Source: Venturia oleaginea (lineage: Eukaryota; Ascomycota; Dothideomycetes; Venturiales; Venturiaceae). From it: 64,000 bases of DNA. The DNA lies in contig JABMLP010000005.1 of the NCBI GenBank assembly GCA_013176395.1, positions 1,364,001-1,428,000 on the forward strand, in the 5' to 3' direction. Of this stretch, positions 54,269 through 64,000 are shown in pieces. Position 1 is the stretch's first letter, and the number at the start of each line of letters is the position of its first letter. Both the position numbers and the translations under genes were made by a program. The notes beneath the pieces were generated by a model. That model made no database searches and was not told where the DNA came from. It saw only the letters and a list, made by a program, of their open reading frames with translations.

Positions 54269-56875
54269 CCTTCACACAAAAACTCAACGTTTCCTTTGTC
54301 CAACGGCCACCATTGGCTGGTGTTCCGCGTTTTCGTATATCAGGTCAAATCTCTTTTGTTGTATTTTACGTGACATTACTCATCATTTCCATGAAGGTCT
54401 TGGCGCGTTGCTGTGGCTGCTGCATTTTTGAGGGACCGGACGGATATACCATGCATAGGGGCTCTATAGGATTAGAACGGGGAAGCGCACGGCGCAGGCG
54501 TTGTGGCGTCACGGGTGTGTACATGTATCGTGTCTTGGGGTTGCTGCTCTGTACAAATCCTCTTCTCTTTTTATTTTTATTTTTCCTTTTCCTTCGTATG
54601 TTCTGATAGTATGATGGTTATGAGGCGGAGCTAGGCAGGGGATCAAAGGCAGAAAGCCTCGATGAGGCTTGGGCACGATTACGAGTGCGATGAAGTTTAA
54701 ATTCGTCACGTCAACGAAAGAGCAAAGTTGGCAGCGCTGATCAAAGGTCAACGTCTTTGGTGCATTAGTTCGTAATGATTGGGCATCAACAAACGGAATC
54801 AAGAAAGTTCATGGCCAGAGAATTGCACTAAAATACATTCGTAATATACCTTGATGCTCCAGAGGTCGTACGAATATTATTCGCTGTGGGCAGTGCCACA
54901 AGACTATTACCAATTCCAGACTCTTTTGCATCGGCCTCCGGAAAAGGAAAAGAGTCTGTACATGGGTCGTCTGCAATCCCATGGGTGCCCTCTTCCAATC
55001 AGGCCGCGTACAATTTACGATTGTCCCGCCTTCTCCAACCAAGAGATGCGGTGCGTTGGCCATTTATCTCCGGCCGATATTTTCTTCTGCGATCTCGACA
55101 GGCCTGGACCAGACCGTGATTGGCCCGATGGCGTCCCCTCCATCTTGGGTTTGTATCCGAGGGCGTGGTTTTGGGATGGATGATTCGCATCGAGTGGGCA
55201 ATCGCCGAACTAGCATGGGACTGTACGTACTGAGCTTGCGAAAGTCATTCCCTTGCGGCCTTGCCTACACTGCTGCAAGTCTCTGCTTGCTTTCTGCCAT
55301 CCTTCCTTGAGAGGGCGACCAATGCGAAGGAAATACTCATCTCCATGGGATCGTCTGACCCCCTACCCAAGGCCATCATACATGTCTCAATCCCCCTCTC
55401 AACCCCTCATCTATCATAAATGGATGTCTGTTCCACATTCTCCCCTCCTTTCCCTCTCCATCACACGTCCTACGTCTTCTTTCCTTTTCCCCCCGTCTGC
55501 ACGACTGCACCTAATCCATCACATCGCACTATCGACCGTTTCTTGTCACCCTTCCTGCATGTCTCATGACACCCTAAACCAAGGGCACAGAGGGCCCTCC
55601 AAAAAGCCACAAAGCAGTCCCGCCGCAAACCCACCCACCTGGAATGAGGGAGTCGGACCCTCTCCCCAACCCCAACCCCAACCTCAGCCGCAAATATACG
55701 CACTCCACTGAGCCGCAAAAATATCCCTTTTCGAACTATGCATCGTCAATGTGCGCGCACTGCGTCGCCGAGTGATTTGCGATCCACATACGTACATCTT
55801 CATTCCCTCCCTCCCTCCCCCGTCTGAACTACTCTACACACGCACGTAAGATCAGATACATGAGTCTCGGATGGCGGGAGCTGTTGAGACAAGAATCGAA
55901 AAAGTGGACGTGTCTGCCTCACCCCTAGTCTGGTGGGATACTTAAGACATCAATCCATCCACCCACCCATCCACCCTGCAACCTAGAATAATCTAAACCT
56001 AAGTGAACTCTTCACTCATGCACTCATCCGTTTCCAGGCCCTTGGTATCCGGGGTCTACTCTGCCTTCCCCACGTACTATCATACCTAACAAAACCTCCT
56101 CACAACACCCAAAACAGTTCTTCCCAATGCGGTTTCGCTAACGAAGAAGAAGGTGATATCCCTTCCCTTTTTCTTCCCCCTCTGCTTTGCGGTGAGTGGT
56201 GATACCGCCCGTAACCATTACAGCAACTGACACCGCGTAATCGCATTTGTGTGGTACCGTGCAACCGGGACCAATCGGTTTAGTTCCTGGGTTTGTGGTA
56301 CGGGTTCGCGCTGGTTGCCGCATGCATCGTCATCTTTGTCGTACTCGCTTTTCTGTGGGTTCTGTTTTGCTCACCTCGTGTTGTTCGAGTACCTCGTAGA
56401 TGAGTTGATGCAATCAGGGCGTCTGGTTTGGGCTTGAGTCACGAGGGGAGTTTATTATGTTTTGGACATGTAGGGGAGTTTTGGGTGGATGGGATATTTG
56501 GAGGCTAGGTAGCGAGGGCGGTGTTGCTGTGGTCGCGTGCGTGTGTCAACTTCCTCATATTTTTCAATTATGCCTTAAAAAGCCAGCTCGAAAATCAAGA
56601 ATCTACATTCTCATCCATCTCTCGGAATGGGCAAAATAATCATCGACTTGATGATCAAAACCTCCAGCTACCGAACAAGTTTCTCACCCCCGCGAATGCC
56701 TTGCTGCACGCTGCAACTCTCTCTCTACTACGTACTCAAGGTATTCCAACCGCAACATCCACCTCACCAAAATCCTCGCGATTCAACATACCATAATTTC
56801 TAAAAATGAATTACCATCATTCCTGACCATTAGATAATGAAATGATCTCAGGTAACAAGATAGAGAGACCGTAGC
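54269..56875. other. 3' flank and intergenic, pyrimidine-rich
   Basis: Contains TTTTTATTTTTATTTTTCC-like tract near 54570-54590 and long CT/CCA-rich stretches (55330-56100). No gene is supported. Confidence 0.5.
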
Positions 56876-56905
56876 TTGGGGTTAAGGGTTAGGTTTAGGG
56901 TTAGC
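56876..56905. repeat. interstitial telomere-like tract
   Basis: GGGTTAAGGGTTAGG followed by TTTAGGGTTAG: four degenerate copies of the TTAGGG-type unit in a row. Confidence 0.7.
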
Positions 56906-58758
56906 CTCAGGTCGGGAGACAAAAAACCAAAATAATCATGTCTGGGCCTCCAAAGTCGAAATCTGAGCCTGTACGAGGCGGAAGCTACGAACCTATATCC
57001 ATCTCGCCGCATCTCAGATGTAGGCTAGGGACGCAGAGCCGATCAGATCAATCGCACGCTCGTGGTGGTGGTCGTCGCCCGCGAGAGGCCACGTCGCACA
57101 CCACCGGGGCGCAGGTTTTACGACCAACACTGCCATAGCAATCGCATCAGGCCGGCGACACAAATACTTCTATCGATCCCGGGCCTACGTTTAGTAGGCC
57201 TACCTTTTTTCTCGTGGATACCTCGCAGCCGGCTTGCCGGCTCCTCTCATCATCGATCCCCTCGTCGAAGCCAAACACATCTACGCGGTTACAGGTTTCT
57301 CCTGGTCCTCTCCTCACACTCGCTTTACCTCCTTCTCGATCGAATCATCTCTCATGGACTCGAACAACGCGTTTAGTCCACCTACACCCCTCCTGCTACA
57401 TAGCAGCCTGGAGAGCTAGCTCAGCTAGCAAGATGTCCTTCCTACTAGGGGGCGTACCGCGCGGTTTAGGTACGCTGGAGCTCGAACGGAACCTGGCCTG
57501 GGCACCCAGGGTAACGACGCCTAATGAATCCCGCTGGAACTCATGGGCGGGAGGGGAGGGGCTGTGGCGAAGTAGTGACCCGACGCAGGCTCTACGCAGG
57601 TGGATCGAACACGTCACGAAGGCACTCAAACATAACTCGGGAGGTGGGGAACAGGCGAATCGACAATATACAGGCACTCTTATATGGCAGCAGGCCATAG
57701 CTGAGGAAGCAGCGGTTGAACGGATACACAACATAGCATAGACGAACGGTAGTCGAAGGCGACCCGCAAGGGTGCCGCCTCCTATCTGCAAGGCATTACC
57801 AAGGTTTTATTCCCCAGGGGGTTTTTCCTACGCTCGGAAACATGTCTGCATAGATCTATATAGAGGTCTGCATCGGACGTTAAACAAGAAACAAATAATA
57901 ATCATGTCTGTACCTCCACAGATGGAGAAACGCCAGCAGTTATTTTCACCGTATAGATGCGCTATAGGAAACTCGCGACGTATTGGTGTTTAAACTCGTT
58001 ATTCTTCTAGCTTCGATCGAGGCACCTTTTCGCGGCTCCGAAATAATGAGTTTAACGTGGTATTACGAGGAGTTGAAAGACGCAACCTGGTGCTGTTAAA
58101 ACCTCGATGGAAAAAATCGCCGCTTGGGGTCCAAGTAAGGGATCCAACCTAATTTTCCAGAAGAAAAAAAATTGCACGGAACGAGGACTAATCTGATCAT
58201 TTCGAACTTATCATCACGGAGTAATCAACAAAGAGCTAAGATCCATTCTATCCTCGAACAAAAAGATTGTAAATCATAGCATAACCGGAAGACAGTATAG
58301 GTAAACGGGCGCGGAGTATATTCAAAGAGAAGCCTTGTTGTATCTTACAACCTGGCTCGAGAGTCCTACACTCCCTTACAGAATATTCAAGGAGTAAGAT
58401 CTGATACTTCGATTCATCTCCTGTTAGATATAGCAGGATCAGTCGATTGCAGGCTTTCGAGCCGTCCGCGGCGGTAGTGGGGGGCCAACCATCCGCCATC
58501 CAAGGACGGGAGGTCTCGCCGGCGAGAGGAGAAGGTCGGTTCTACTCGGTATATATAGTATAGTCGGGTAGATTCGGTCGGATACCTCGAAAGCCTGGTT
58601 ACCTACTTACAAAGATTGATTTCAACGGCTCAGTCTTACTTGGAAATGTTTCTTTTACAATTACTTCGAGTCAGTCTTACTCCTTCGACTTTCTAAAAAT
58701 CGTTTAAGAACAACAACAATCTCTACCACTCACCTGAATTGACATTGCCATTGCAATC
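56906..58758. other. accessory region with diverged repeats and possible orphan ORFs
   Basis: Two ATG contexts resemble each other: AATAATCATGTCTGGGCCTC at 56930 and AATAATCATGTCTGTACCTC at 57897; the first is followed by a segment repeated near 59748. An ORF at 57432-57741 (MSFLLGGVPRGLGTLELERN, 102 codons) is open but unrecognised. After the second ATG, coding-like sequence continues past a TAA at 57991 for about 50 codons (FSRLRNNEFNVVLRGVERRN). These may be parts of a decayed repeat family. Confidence 0.4.
56946..56993 (+). repeat. 48-bp dispersed repeat, copy 1
   Basis: GCCTCCAAAGTCGAA ... GCCTGTACGAGGCGGAAGC ... TACGAACC; about six mismatches to copy 2 at 59746-59793. Confidence 0.75.
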
Positions 58759-58990
58759 ATGCGCCCCGGAAATTCAATGTCAATGCTGATCGACGTTTTC
58801 TTGATCGTTATGGTGAGTACATATATATCACTCAGCTGCTAGAGGTGGACTTACCTTCAACTCACGCCATCAGATCCAGGTCCTGGCCACTCCAGCACCT
58901 ATACCAGGCTACAAGGTCATCGAAGTAACCTGGACAACACCCAACACCGGTGATAATCCTCCTCTCAAGCTCGACGTCACAATCCAGTAA
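58759..58990 (+). CDS. short secreted protein, possibly truncated
   Basis: Two exons (58759-58812 and 58874-58990) across a 61-nt intron (GTGAGT...CATCAG) give 56 residues. Hydrophobic MSMLIDVFLIVMIQVLATPA, starting at internal Met 7, is a plausible signal peptide; then APIPGYKVIEVTWTT and a Pro/Asn-rich stretch to VTIQ. Similar small secreted fungal proteins continue for some 30 further residues after this point, so the copy may be truncated. The stop overlaps a perfect GTAAGT donor (58987); splicing to AG 59033 would add only a few residues (GRHH). The family match is from memory and tentative. Confidence 0.4.
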
Positions 58991-59745
58991 GTTAATACTT
59001 TACTCAAGCGTGACCATCCTCATCTCCTCACAGGGGACGTCATCACTAATATCTCAACTCGAGGCATCAAAGACTTGATCGCCGACCCCATTTGGCTTCC
59101 CTCGCCATGGTGTACATCACTCGACAATCTCTACGACTGGAAACCAGCCCCCCAGGATTCGATCCCACGCTCGAGCAGTAGCACCCATACCATCTTTCCT
59201 TTCTCAAAAAGCTCCCCACCCCAAAGACAAATTCCCTTTCCAACAACCACCCGCATGTATAATAACACAATCTACCCAAAAACCCTCGTCCTAATCTCCA
59301 AAAAAACACCATTCTTCCATCTATCCCCCACGCCAAGAATACATACACCCCCAGATCTCCCTCCTCGTCTACAAACAAACCCGCAAGCAGTCAAAAACTC
59401 TGCCTTATCTAAGTGTATTCAAGATAACTTGTACAATCATCAGCTAGTAATATCGTCAGTGTAAACCCTCCGAAGACGCACGGAGTGCATGATTCCATAC
59501 ATAAATGCTGGGTCTAATGATTCACGGTCTCGGGGACGGTGGGTACTTGGGACGGTGGAGGAAGTGTGGTGTGGTGCAGAATCGAGGGAGGCTCGGGAAG
59601 CGCCGGAGCCGGATACCGGACCGAAATCACGAAAAGCGAGCGCGGCTCAGCTACGATAACATCCTTCCAGCCTAGCGGTTTAAGTCACGAGACCAAGACT
59701 CCTCTGGGGGCCCGGTCGTTTTCTCATGGATAAGTTCCAATGAAG

Positions 59746-59793
59746 GCCTCCAAAGTCGAACTTCCAGCCTGTACGAGACGGAGGCTACGAACC
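59746..59793 (+). repeat. 48-bp dispersed repeat, copy 2
   Basis: Shares GCCTCCAAAGTCGAA and GCCTGTACGAG with copy 1; differences are mostly transitions. Confidence 0.75.
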
Positions 59794-60278
59794 TTCCATA
59801 TCGTCTCGACGATGATGGGAGAGCCGATGGAAATCGCTGTCCGTGGACTCACCCTCCACGGGCATCGGACGGCACGTCGTGGTGGTTTGCCTGGTAGAGC
59901 GGACTCTACCACACCATGAGCGATGCTCCTGGACACAGGCAAAACTCAGTACGTAGTAAGAGATGGCAATACAGCTATTACACGAAGAGCAACGTATACT
60001 GGAAGTACCACGCTGGCACCGAGTCGGAGGAGTTCAAGTCCCGCCAAGGCCGCACAAAGAGTCCAAAATTCTTAACTACGACTACTACCTTGCCTACTTC
60101 CTCCACCACCTCACCTACCCCGTACCGGGCGTGTAGCGACAACTCCTCCGCAATAGTCTGAAGAGACTCCACCTCACCTACCTTACCTACTACGCAAAAG
60201 TCTGAAGAGACATCACCCCACCTACCACCAAGGATGGCGCGAGAGTCCAAAGGGGCCGCAATAGGAACTGGAGGATAA

Positions 60279-60372
60279 AGGGCAGGGCAACATCGAAAAG
60301 TGAGCGGAATAGAGAAGGTAAAGGGTAGGAGGAGAAAGAAAAAGGGCAGGGTAGCATCGAAAAGTGAGCGGG
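60279..60372. repeat. 28-bp block repeated at 65-bp spacing
   Basis: GGGCAGGGCAACATCGAAAA and GGGCAGGGTAGCATCGAAAA, each followed by GTGAGCGG. Confidence 0.8.
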
Positions 60373-61034
60373 GAGGAGGAGGACCACCCCTGGTACAGGG
60401 ACAAAGGGCAGGTTAAAGGTAGGAGAGTATTCTGGTGATGTGAGTTGGGGGGACAAAACGGACCACGGCAGGTTAAGGCATGGTATATACGGGGGATAGG
60501 AAATATCCGTACATGACAGTTCTCATGTGAAACGACAGCAGATTTAAGGCAGAGGACACGGCTTAGGAGCCGTAGAGGAGCTGTACTTGCGGGAGTAGGA
60601 TAGATGACCCGGGTAGTAAAGTAGGGGGCATAGTAAGAGTAGGTGTACGGCCAAGTCGAGAGACGTCAAGATAGCGAAGGGACCGAACCGTTGATGGCCC
60701 CCTTGCGCACCGTATGGATTCCGCTCAGGATAGATCCGAGAGGCTTTTTCATCCCAGAGAGTTGGGTTTTTGCGATTGTAGGTAGAGATTGTGGGCACAC
60801 GGCACAGCAGCCATTACATACCACGTAAAATCTGATTAGTATAAGTTCCAATGAAAACAAGCCAAAAGTTCTACCCATTTTACCTATCATTACAAATTAT
60901 ACCTAGTATTCTCAGTTGAATGGATGAAAAGATGAAGCAAAGATATAGTTGGTATGGGGTATCTCAAATTCACGTTCCCCGCTACCACCACCACCACCTC
61001 CTTCTTCCTCCCTACCCTTTCCTCCCCAGACCCC

Positions 61035-64000
61035 TCACGAAACCACTCTCCTCCCAGCAGCACCATGTTCATTCCCCACCAGCGCGGCAGCAGCAACAGC
61101 AGGCCCATGCGGCCCTCCCCCAACCCCCGTCTTTTGCGAATGCTCCCAATTATCCAACAACCGCCCCACCTCACGGAAACTAATCGGCTTAACCAGATAA
61201 AGATCAAACCCACTCGTAAACGCCTCACTCTGGTCTCTTCCACTCGCCAATCCCGTCAGAGCAATGATGAGAGAGCTGCCCGGCCTCGTCATCGGATCAT
61301 TAAAGCGTGCTCTATATTCTGCTTCAATCTCCCGGATTTTTCGAGTAGCTTCGAAGCCGTTCATCACGGGCACTGGGACGGGATGTTAGTGATGAATCGT
61401 GAAGTTAGATTAAGAATAGTACTAACTTGAGATGTCCATGAAAACGATATCGGGAGGTTTGCCACCGACGCCTGGTTTGCCGCTTAGGCCGGGAGTGGAT
61501 GGGTCAAGGAGGTTGCGGTAGGCGGACACAGCTTGTTGGCCATCCTCAGCCGAGAAGACATCTGTGTACTTCCGCTTCTTCATGAATGTTTGCAATAGGC
61601 GAAGATTGACCGCATTATCGTCGACAAGGAGCATGCGCGGCATTGGCGGTTTGGAAACGGTAGCTGAAGCAGACAGAGCAGGTGGTGTTTTGTGGTGAGG
61701 AGGATTGAGTGTAGTGAGAGCACCTTTGGCAGAGATGGGAGCGGCCTCTTCTGGAAGTTTTAGGGCAGTATTTGCCATCTCGGTGGTGGTTGGGGAGATG
61801 GTCCTTCGAGAGCTAAGAAGTGGCCGTTCTGGCTCGGCAGCCATGATGTTTGAAGGAGAGACTGTACCGTCTTCTTCGATGGGGAACGGATATTCAGGCC
61901 CGTCTTGTGATCCACCACTATTAGTCGTTGGTTCGCTTTCATTCAGCAATGCGGCATGGATACTGTCGCGTTGTGCGACCACGTCTCCAACTTGGATGAC
62001 ATTGACATCTGGAACTGCTGGATCCGGGTTTGTGATGGTCATCTGTTGGACTGCATTGGCCACTTCATCAATTTCCAATGTTTTCGCGTCGGCAGGATCG
62101 GCGACCACTTCTGTCGCACATTCCACGATGGGAGTTCTTTCAAGTTTGTCGAGACAAACGCGCACTGTTTTTGCGAGTTTGTATGGTCCAAAGGGGTGGG
62201 ACACAGCTTCGATCCTCTCGGATCTGGACGTCAGGTGAGTGACTGCCCGTCGAGAAGATGCAGTGCATAATACAATGATCATGGGCCCATCATCACTCGT
62301 GAGCGCTTTCGGAAGCATATTCAAGAGGTCAGAGAGATCGGCCTCATCAGTGACAATGATATCCGGGACATTGGTTCTCGATAGGGTACTAGTTACCTCG
62401 AAGCCAAACCACCCTGCGAAACAACGATTGATGGCATCTCTCATCATTTTCGCCGTCCCACTTGAACTGCTGGATGGTATTTTTCCGGGGAAGAGCATCG
62501 CCTTCCGGCCTCGCGTTTTTTGCTGCACAATCTGCAGACTTTCGTCCTTGATACGCTCAATACTTCCCGCCGATGATGGTGTCGATCCGGATGCTCCTGA
62601 GCTGCTTCCAGCGCCAGCACCATGGGCGCTCAGCGTCATTGGGAACGTCACGGTAACTTCTGTGCCAACCCCGACCGTGGAGTCGATATTGATCTCACCA
62701 TTGAGCATCGCGACCATGGACTTGACCAGAGAAAGGCCCAGGCCCGTGCCAGGTGCGATGGAATTCTCCTGGGCAAATGGTGTGTAAAGTTTTGTCCTCA
62801 TAAACTGTGGTGACATTCCCTGGCCCGTGTCTGTGATTATCAGGCGCACAGTCGTCGCCAGAGGTGTATCAGTAGCATCATCTTTATGCCTAGACGCGCT
62901 TTGAGACTCGAGCTTGACACGAATGAAGCCTTGACGCGTGTATTTGAGACTGTTGCCGAAAATATTCATGATGATCCTTCTGAAAGCGCCAGGCTGGGTA
63001 ATGAAAGTCCAGTCTTTGCGCGAGGCGCGCGGAGAGATGTCAAGAATGATTTCGACGTCTTTCTTGCCCGGCACTGACTGCTTGGAGACATCTGTCGTCA
63101 AATCAATCGCGTCAACTCCAGTTAGACTGTCTTTGAACACCTGGCCGGTAGCCACACCTTCCACGACCTCCTCTGTGATCGCTGCGAGGTCCACATCTCC
63201 ATAGATATTGAGCTGTGGCTGGCCATCATTTTGCATCGAGCCTGTATTGAGCTGTCCTTTCTTCTTCCGTGCTTTGTTAGCGTTTCGCTCAAACGCGTTG
63301 ATCTTGCTGTAGTCCAGGACCATATTGATTGTGTCAAGCAACGTCCTGGCGCAACTGTCCGCGGTGTCGATCAGGGATTTCTGGAATGAGGACATATCTG
63401 TGTCTCCTAGAAATTCGCATGATGCGAGAATGCCATGCAAAGGTGATCGCAATTCGTGACTGACGGAGCCAATGAAGTCACTCTTCTGTTGGTCTGCTGC
63501 AGTGGTCGCCAGTCGTGTAATTTCTGTCATCACACAGTTGCAGAACGCGATGCAATAAAGAAAGTCGGGATTGTTGGAGAAGGTGCGAAACTCTGAAGTC
63601 GTGTATGCGAAGAATGCCGAGAATCTCGATGCCGATGCGTCCCATAAAGGCAGGAAAATGACCTGGAGAGCGCCTGGAAAATGTTTGTTGAGCAAGGCCC
63701 CTTCGGCCTTGGAGGGTGTTAGCGTCTTTGCCTTTGGGACTTCATATGGGGTTCCGAATTCGTCACCATCTGAGCTCGAGGTGATGATATTTTCTGGATC
63801 CAAGTTGAACAATTTCCCTCTAGGATGTCTTTTGATCAGTTTTTCCATATCTTCATTTGCCAGTGGCGTGAATGAGAAATCGTCGTTCAAATCGTGTTTG
63901 TCTCGTCGAGGGGAGTAAGCAAGCACTTCGGTCGGCTTTTTTCCTGACGGCGTCACCTCTGGCGGTTGTCCAAATCGAGACGGCCCCCAGGAGCTTGAAG
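61035..64000 (-). CDS. hybrid histidine kinase with receiver domain, 5' end outside window
   Basis: Two-component phosphorelay sensor. Two exons are visible (edge-61427 and 61372-61035) with a 54-nt intron (GTTAGT...TCCCAG) that completes the receiver motif DISMPVMNG. Order: GAF-like sensory segment (LQVIFLPLWDASASRFSAFF), HisKA with phospho-acceptor His in SHELRSPLHGILASC, HATPase with N box NIFGNSLKYT, G1 DTGQGMS and G2 GTGLGLSLVKSM. A long Ser/Gly and Pro/Thr linker follows, then a C-terminal receiver (MLLVDDNAVNLRLL; phospho-Asp in FMDIS; Thr in ALTGLAS; Lys in LVKPIS). After the receiver comes a short Gly/Ala tail to the stop. The linker also holds a degenerate receiver-like stretch (VPDIIVTDEADLSDLL). 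N-terminal sensor domains lie to the right of the window. The hybrid group cannot be fixed from this fragment. Confidence 0.93.

Larger units (their letters stand above)
58991..61034. other. accessory intergenic region with small repeats
   Basis: Holds copy 2 of the 48-bp repeat (59746-59793) and two copies of a 28-bp block ending CATCGAAAAGTGAGCGG (60279 and 60344, 65 bp apart). AGTCTGAAGAGAC also occurs twice (60155 and 60199). An open frame at 59075-59464 follows the secreted-protein gene, and one at 59916-60161 begins MSDAPGHRQN; neither is recognisable. Confidence 0.45.

Noticed and set aside
55253..55711. Pro/Ser-rich ORFs in 55.2-55.7 kb
   Set aside because: Produced by CT/CCA-rich DNA; frames on both strands are open without conserved features.

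Overview
The window is fungal nuclear DNA. Introns are short (about 47-65 nt, a few longer) with GTAAGT/GTATGT-type donors and CTAAC-like branch sites. The gene set is typical of filamentous Ascomycota (Pezizomycotina): an AA9 polysaccharide monooxygenase, a hybrid histidine kinase, a class II cAMP phosphodiesterase, a CmcJ/AsaB-like oxidoreductase and a DUF7730-like gene. A leotiomycete is my best guess, but I cannot prove it from sequence alone. There is no operon structure; genes are single, on both strands, and many carry introns.

Layout. 1-1.3 kb: 3' part of a TAP-like serine hydrolase. 2.3-3.6 kb (-): decayed DUF7730-like gene. 6.0-7.5 kb (-): MIF/tautomerase-fold protein with a long Ser/Pro-rich tail. 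9.7-10.8 kb (+): aquaporin. 12.5-13.6 kb (-): four-exon CmcJ/AsaB-like gene. 14.2-19.8 kb (+): complete Ty3/gypsy chromovirus with identical-looking 176-bp LTRs, a GGACG target duplication, intact gag and pol, and an 11-nt self-priming signal of the Tf1/sushi kind. 21.05-22.9 kb (-): mutated Fot1/Pogo transposon. 23.0-25.4 kb (+): mutated MULE transposase. 25.9-27.0 kb (-): AA9 LPMO. 28.4-32.2 kb: gene relics and a 353-bp tandem duplication. 33.3-33.8 kb (-): a three-exon cysteine-rich small secreted protein that appears only after splicing. 34.6-36.9 kb (-): low-complexity protein with ubiquitin-interacting motifs.

38.5-44.3 kb is a dense housekeeping block: cAMP phosphodiesterase (-), eEF1B-gamma (-) and, divergent from it, mitochondrial ribosomal protein uS9m (+), whose conserved C-terminus needs a GC-AG intron. 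45.46-46.56 kb (-): an internally deleted Pogo-family element that kept an open DNA-binding-only ORF. 46.91-47.08 kb: a solo LTR of the same chromovirus, with its own CCCCG duplication. 47.1-53.0 kb has no gene I can support. 53.0-54.3 kb (+): Gln-rich conserved fungal protein. 54.3-61.0 kb is repeat-bearing and gene-poor, with a telomere-like tract, diverged repeats and a short secreted-protein gene. 61.0-64.0 kb (-): hybrid histidine kinase running off the right edge.

Housekeeping islands alternate with accessory DNA rich in transposons and gene relics. Most in-frame stops in the relics are of the type expected from C-to-T change at CpA, as in repeat-induced point mutation (RIP), whereas the chromovirus is clean. 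This suggests an older mutated layer and a recent retrotransposon burst.
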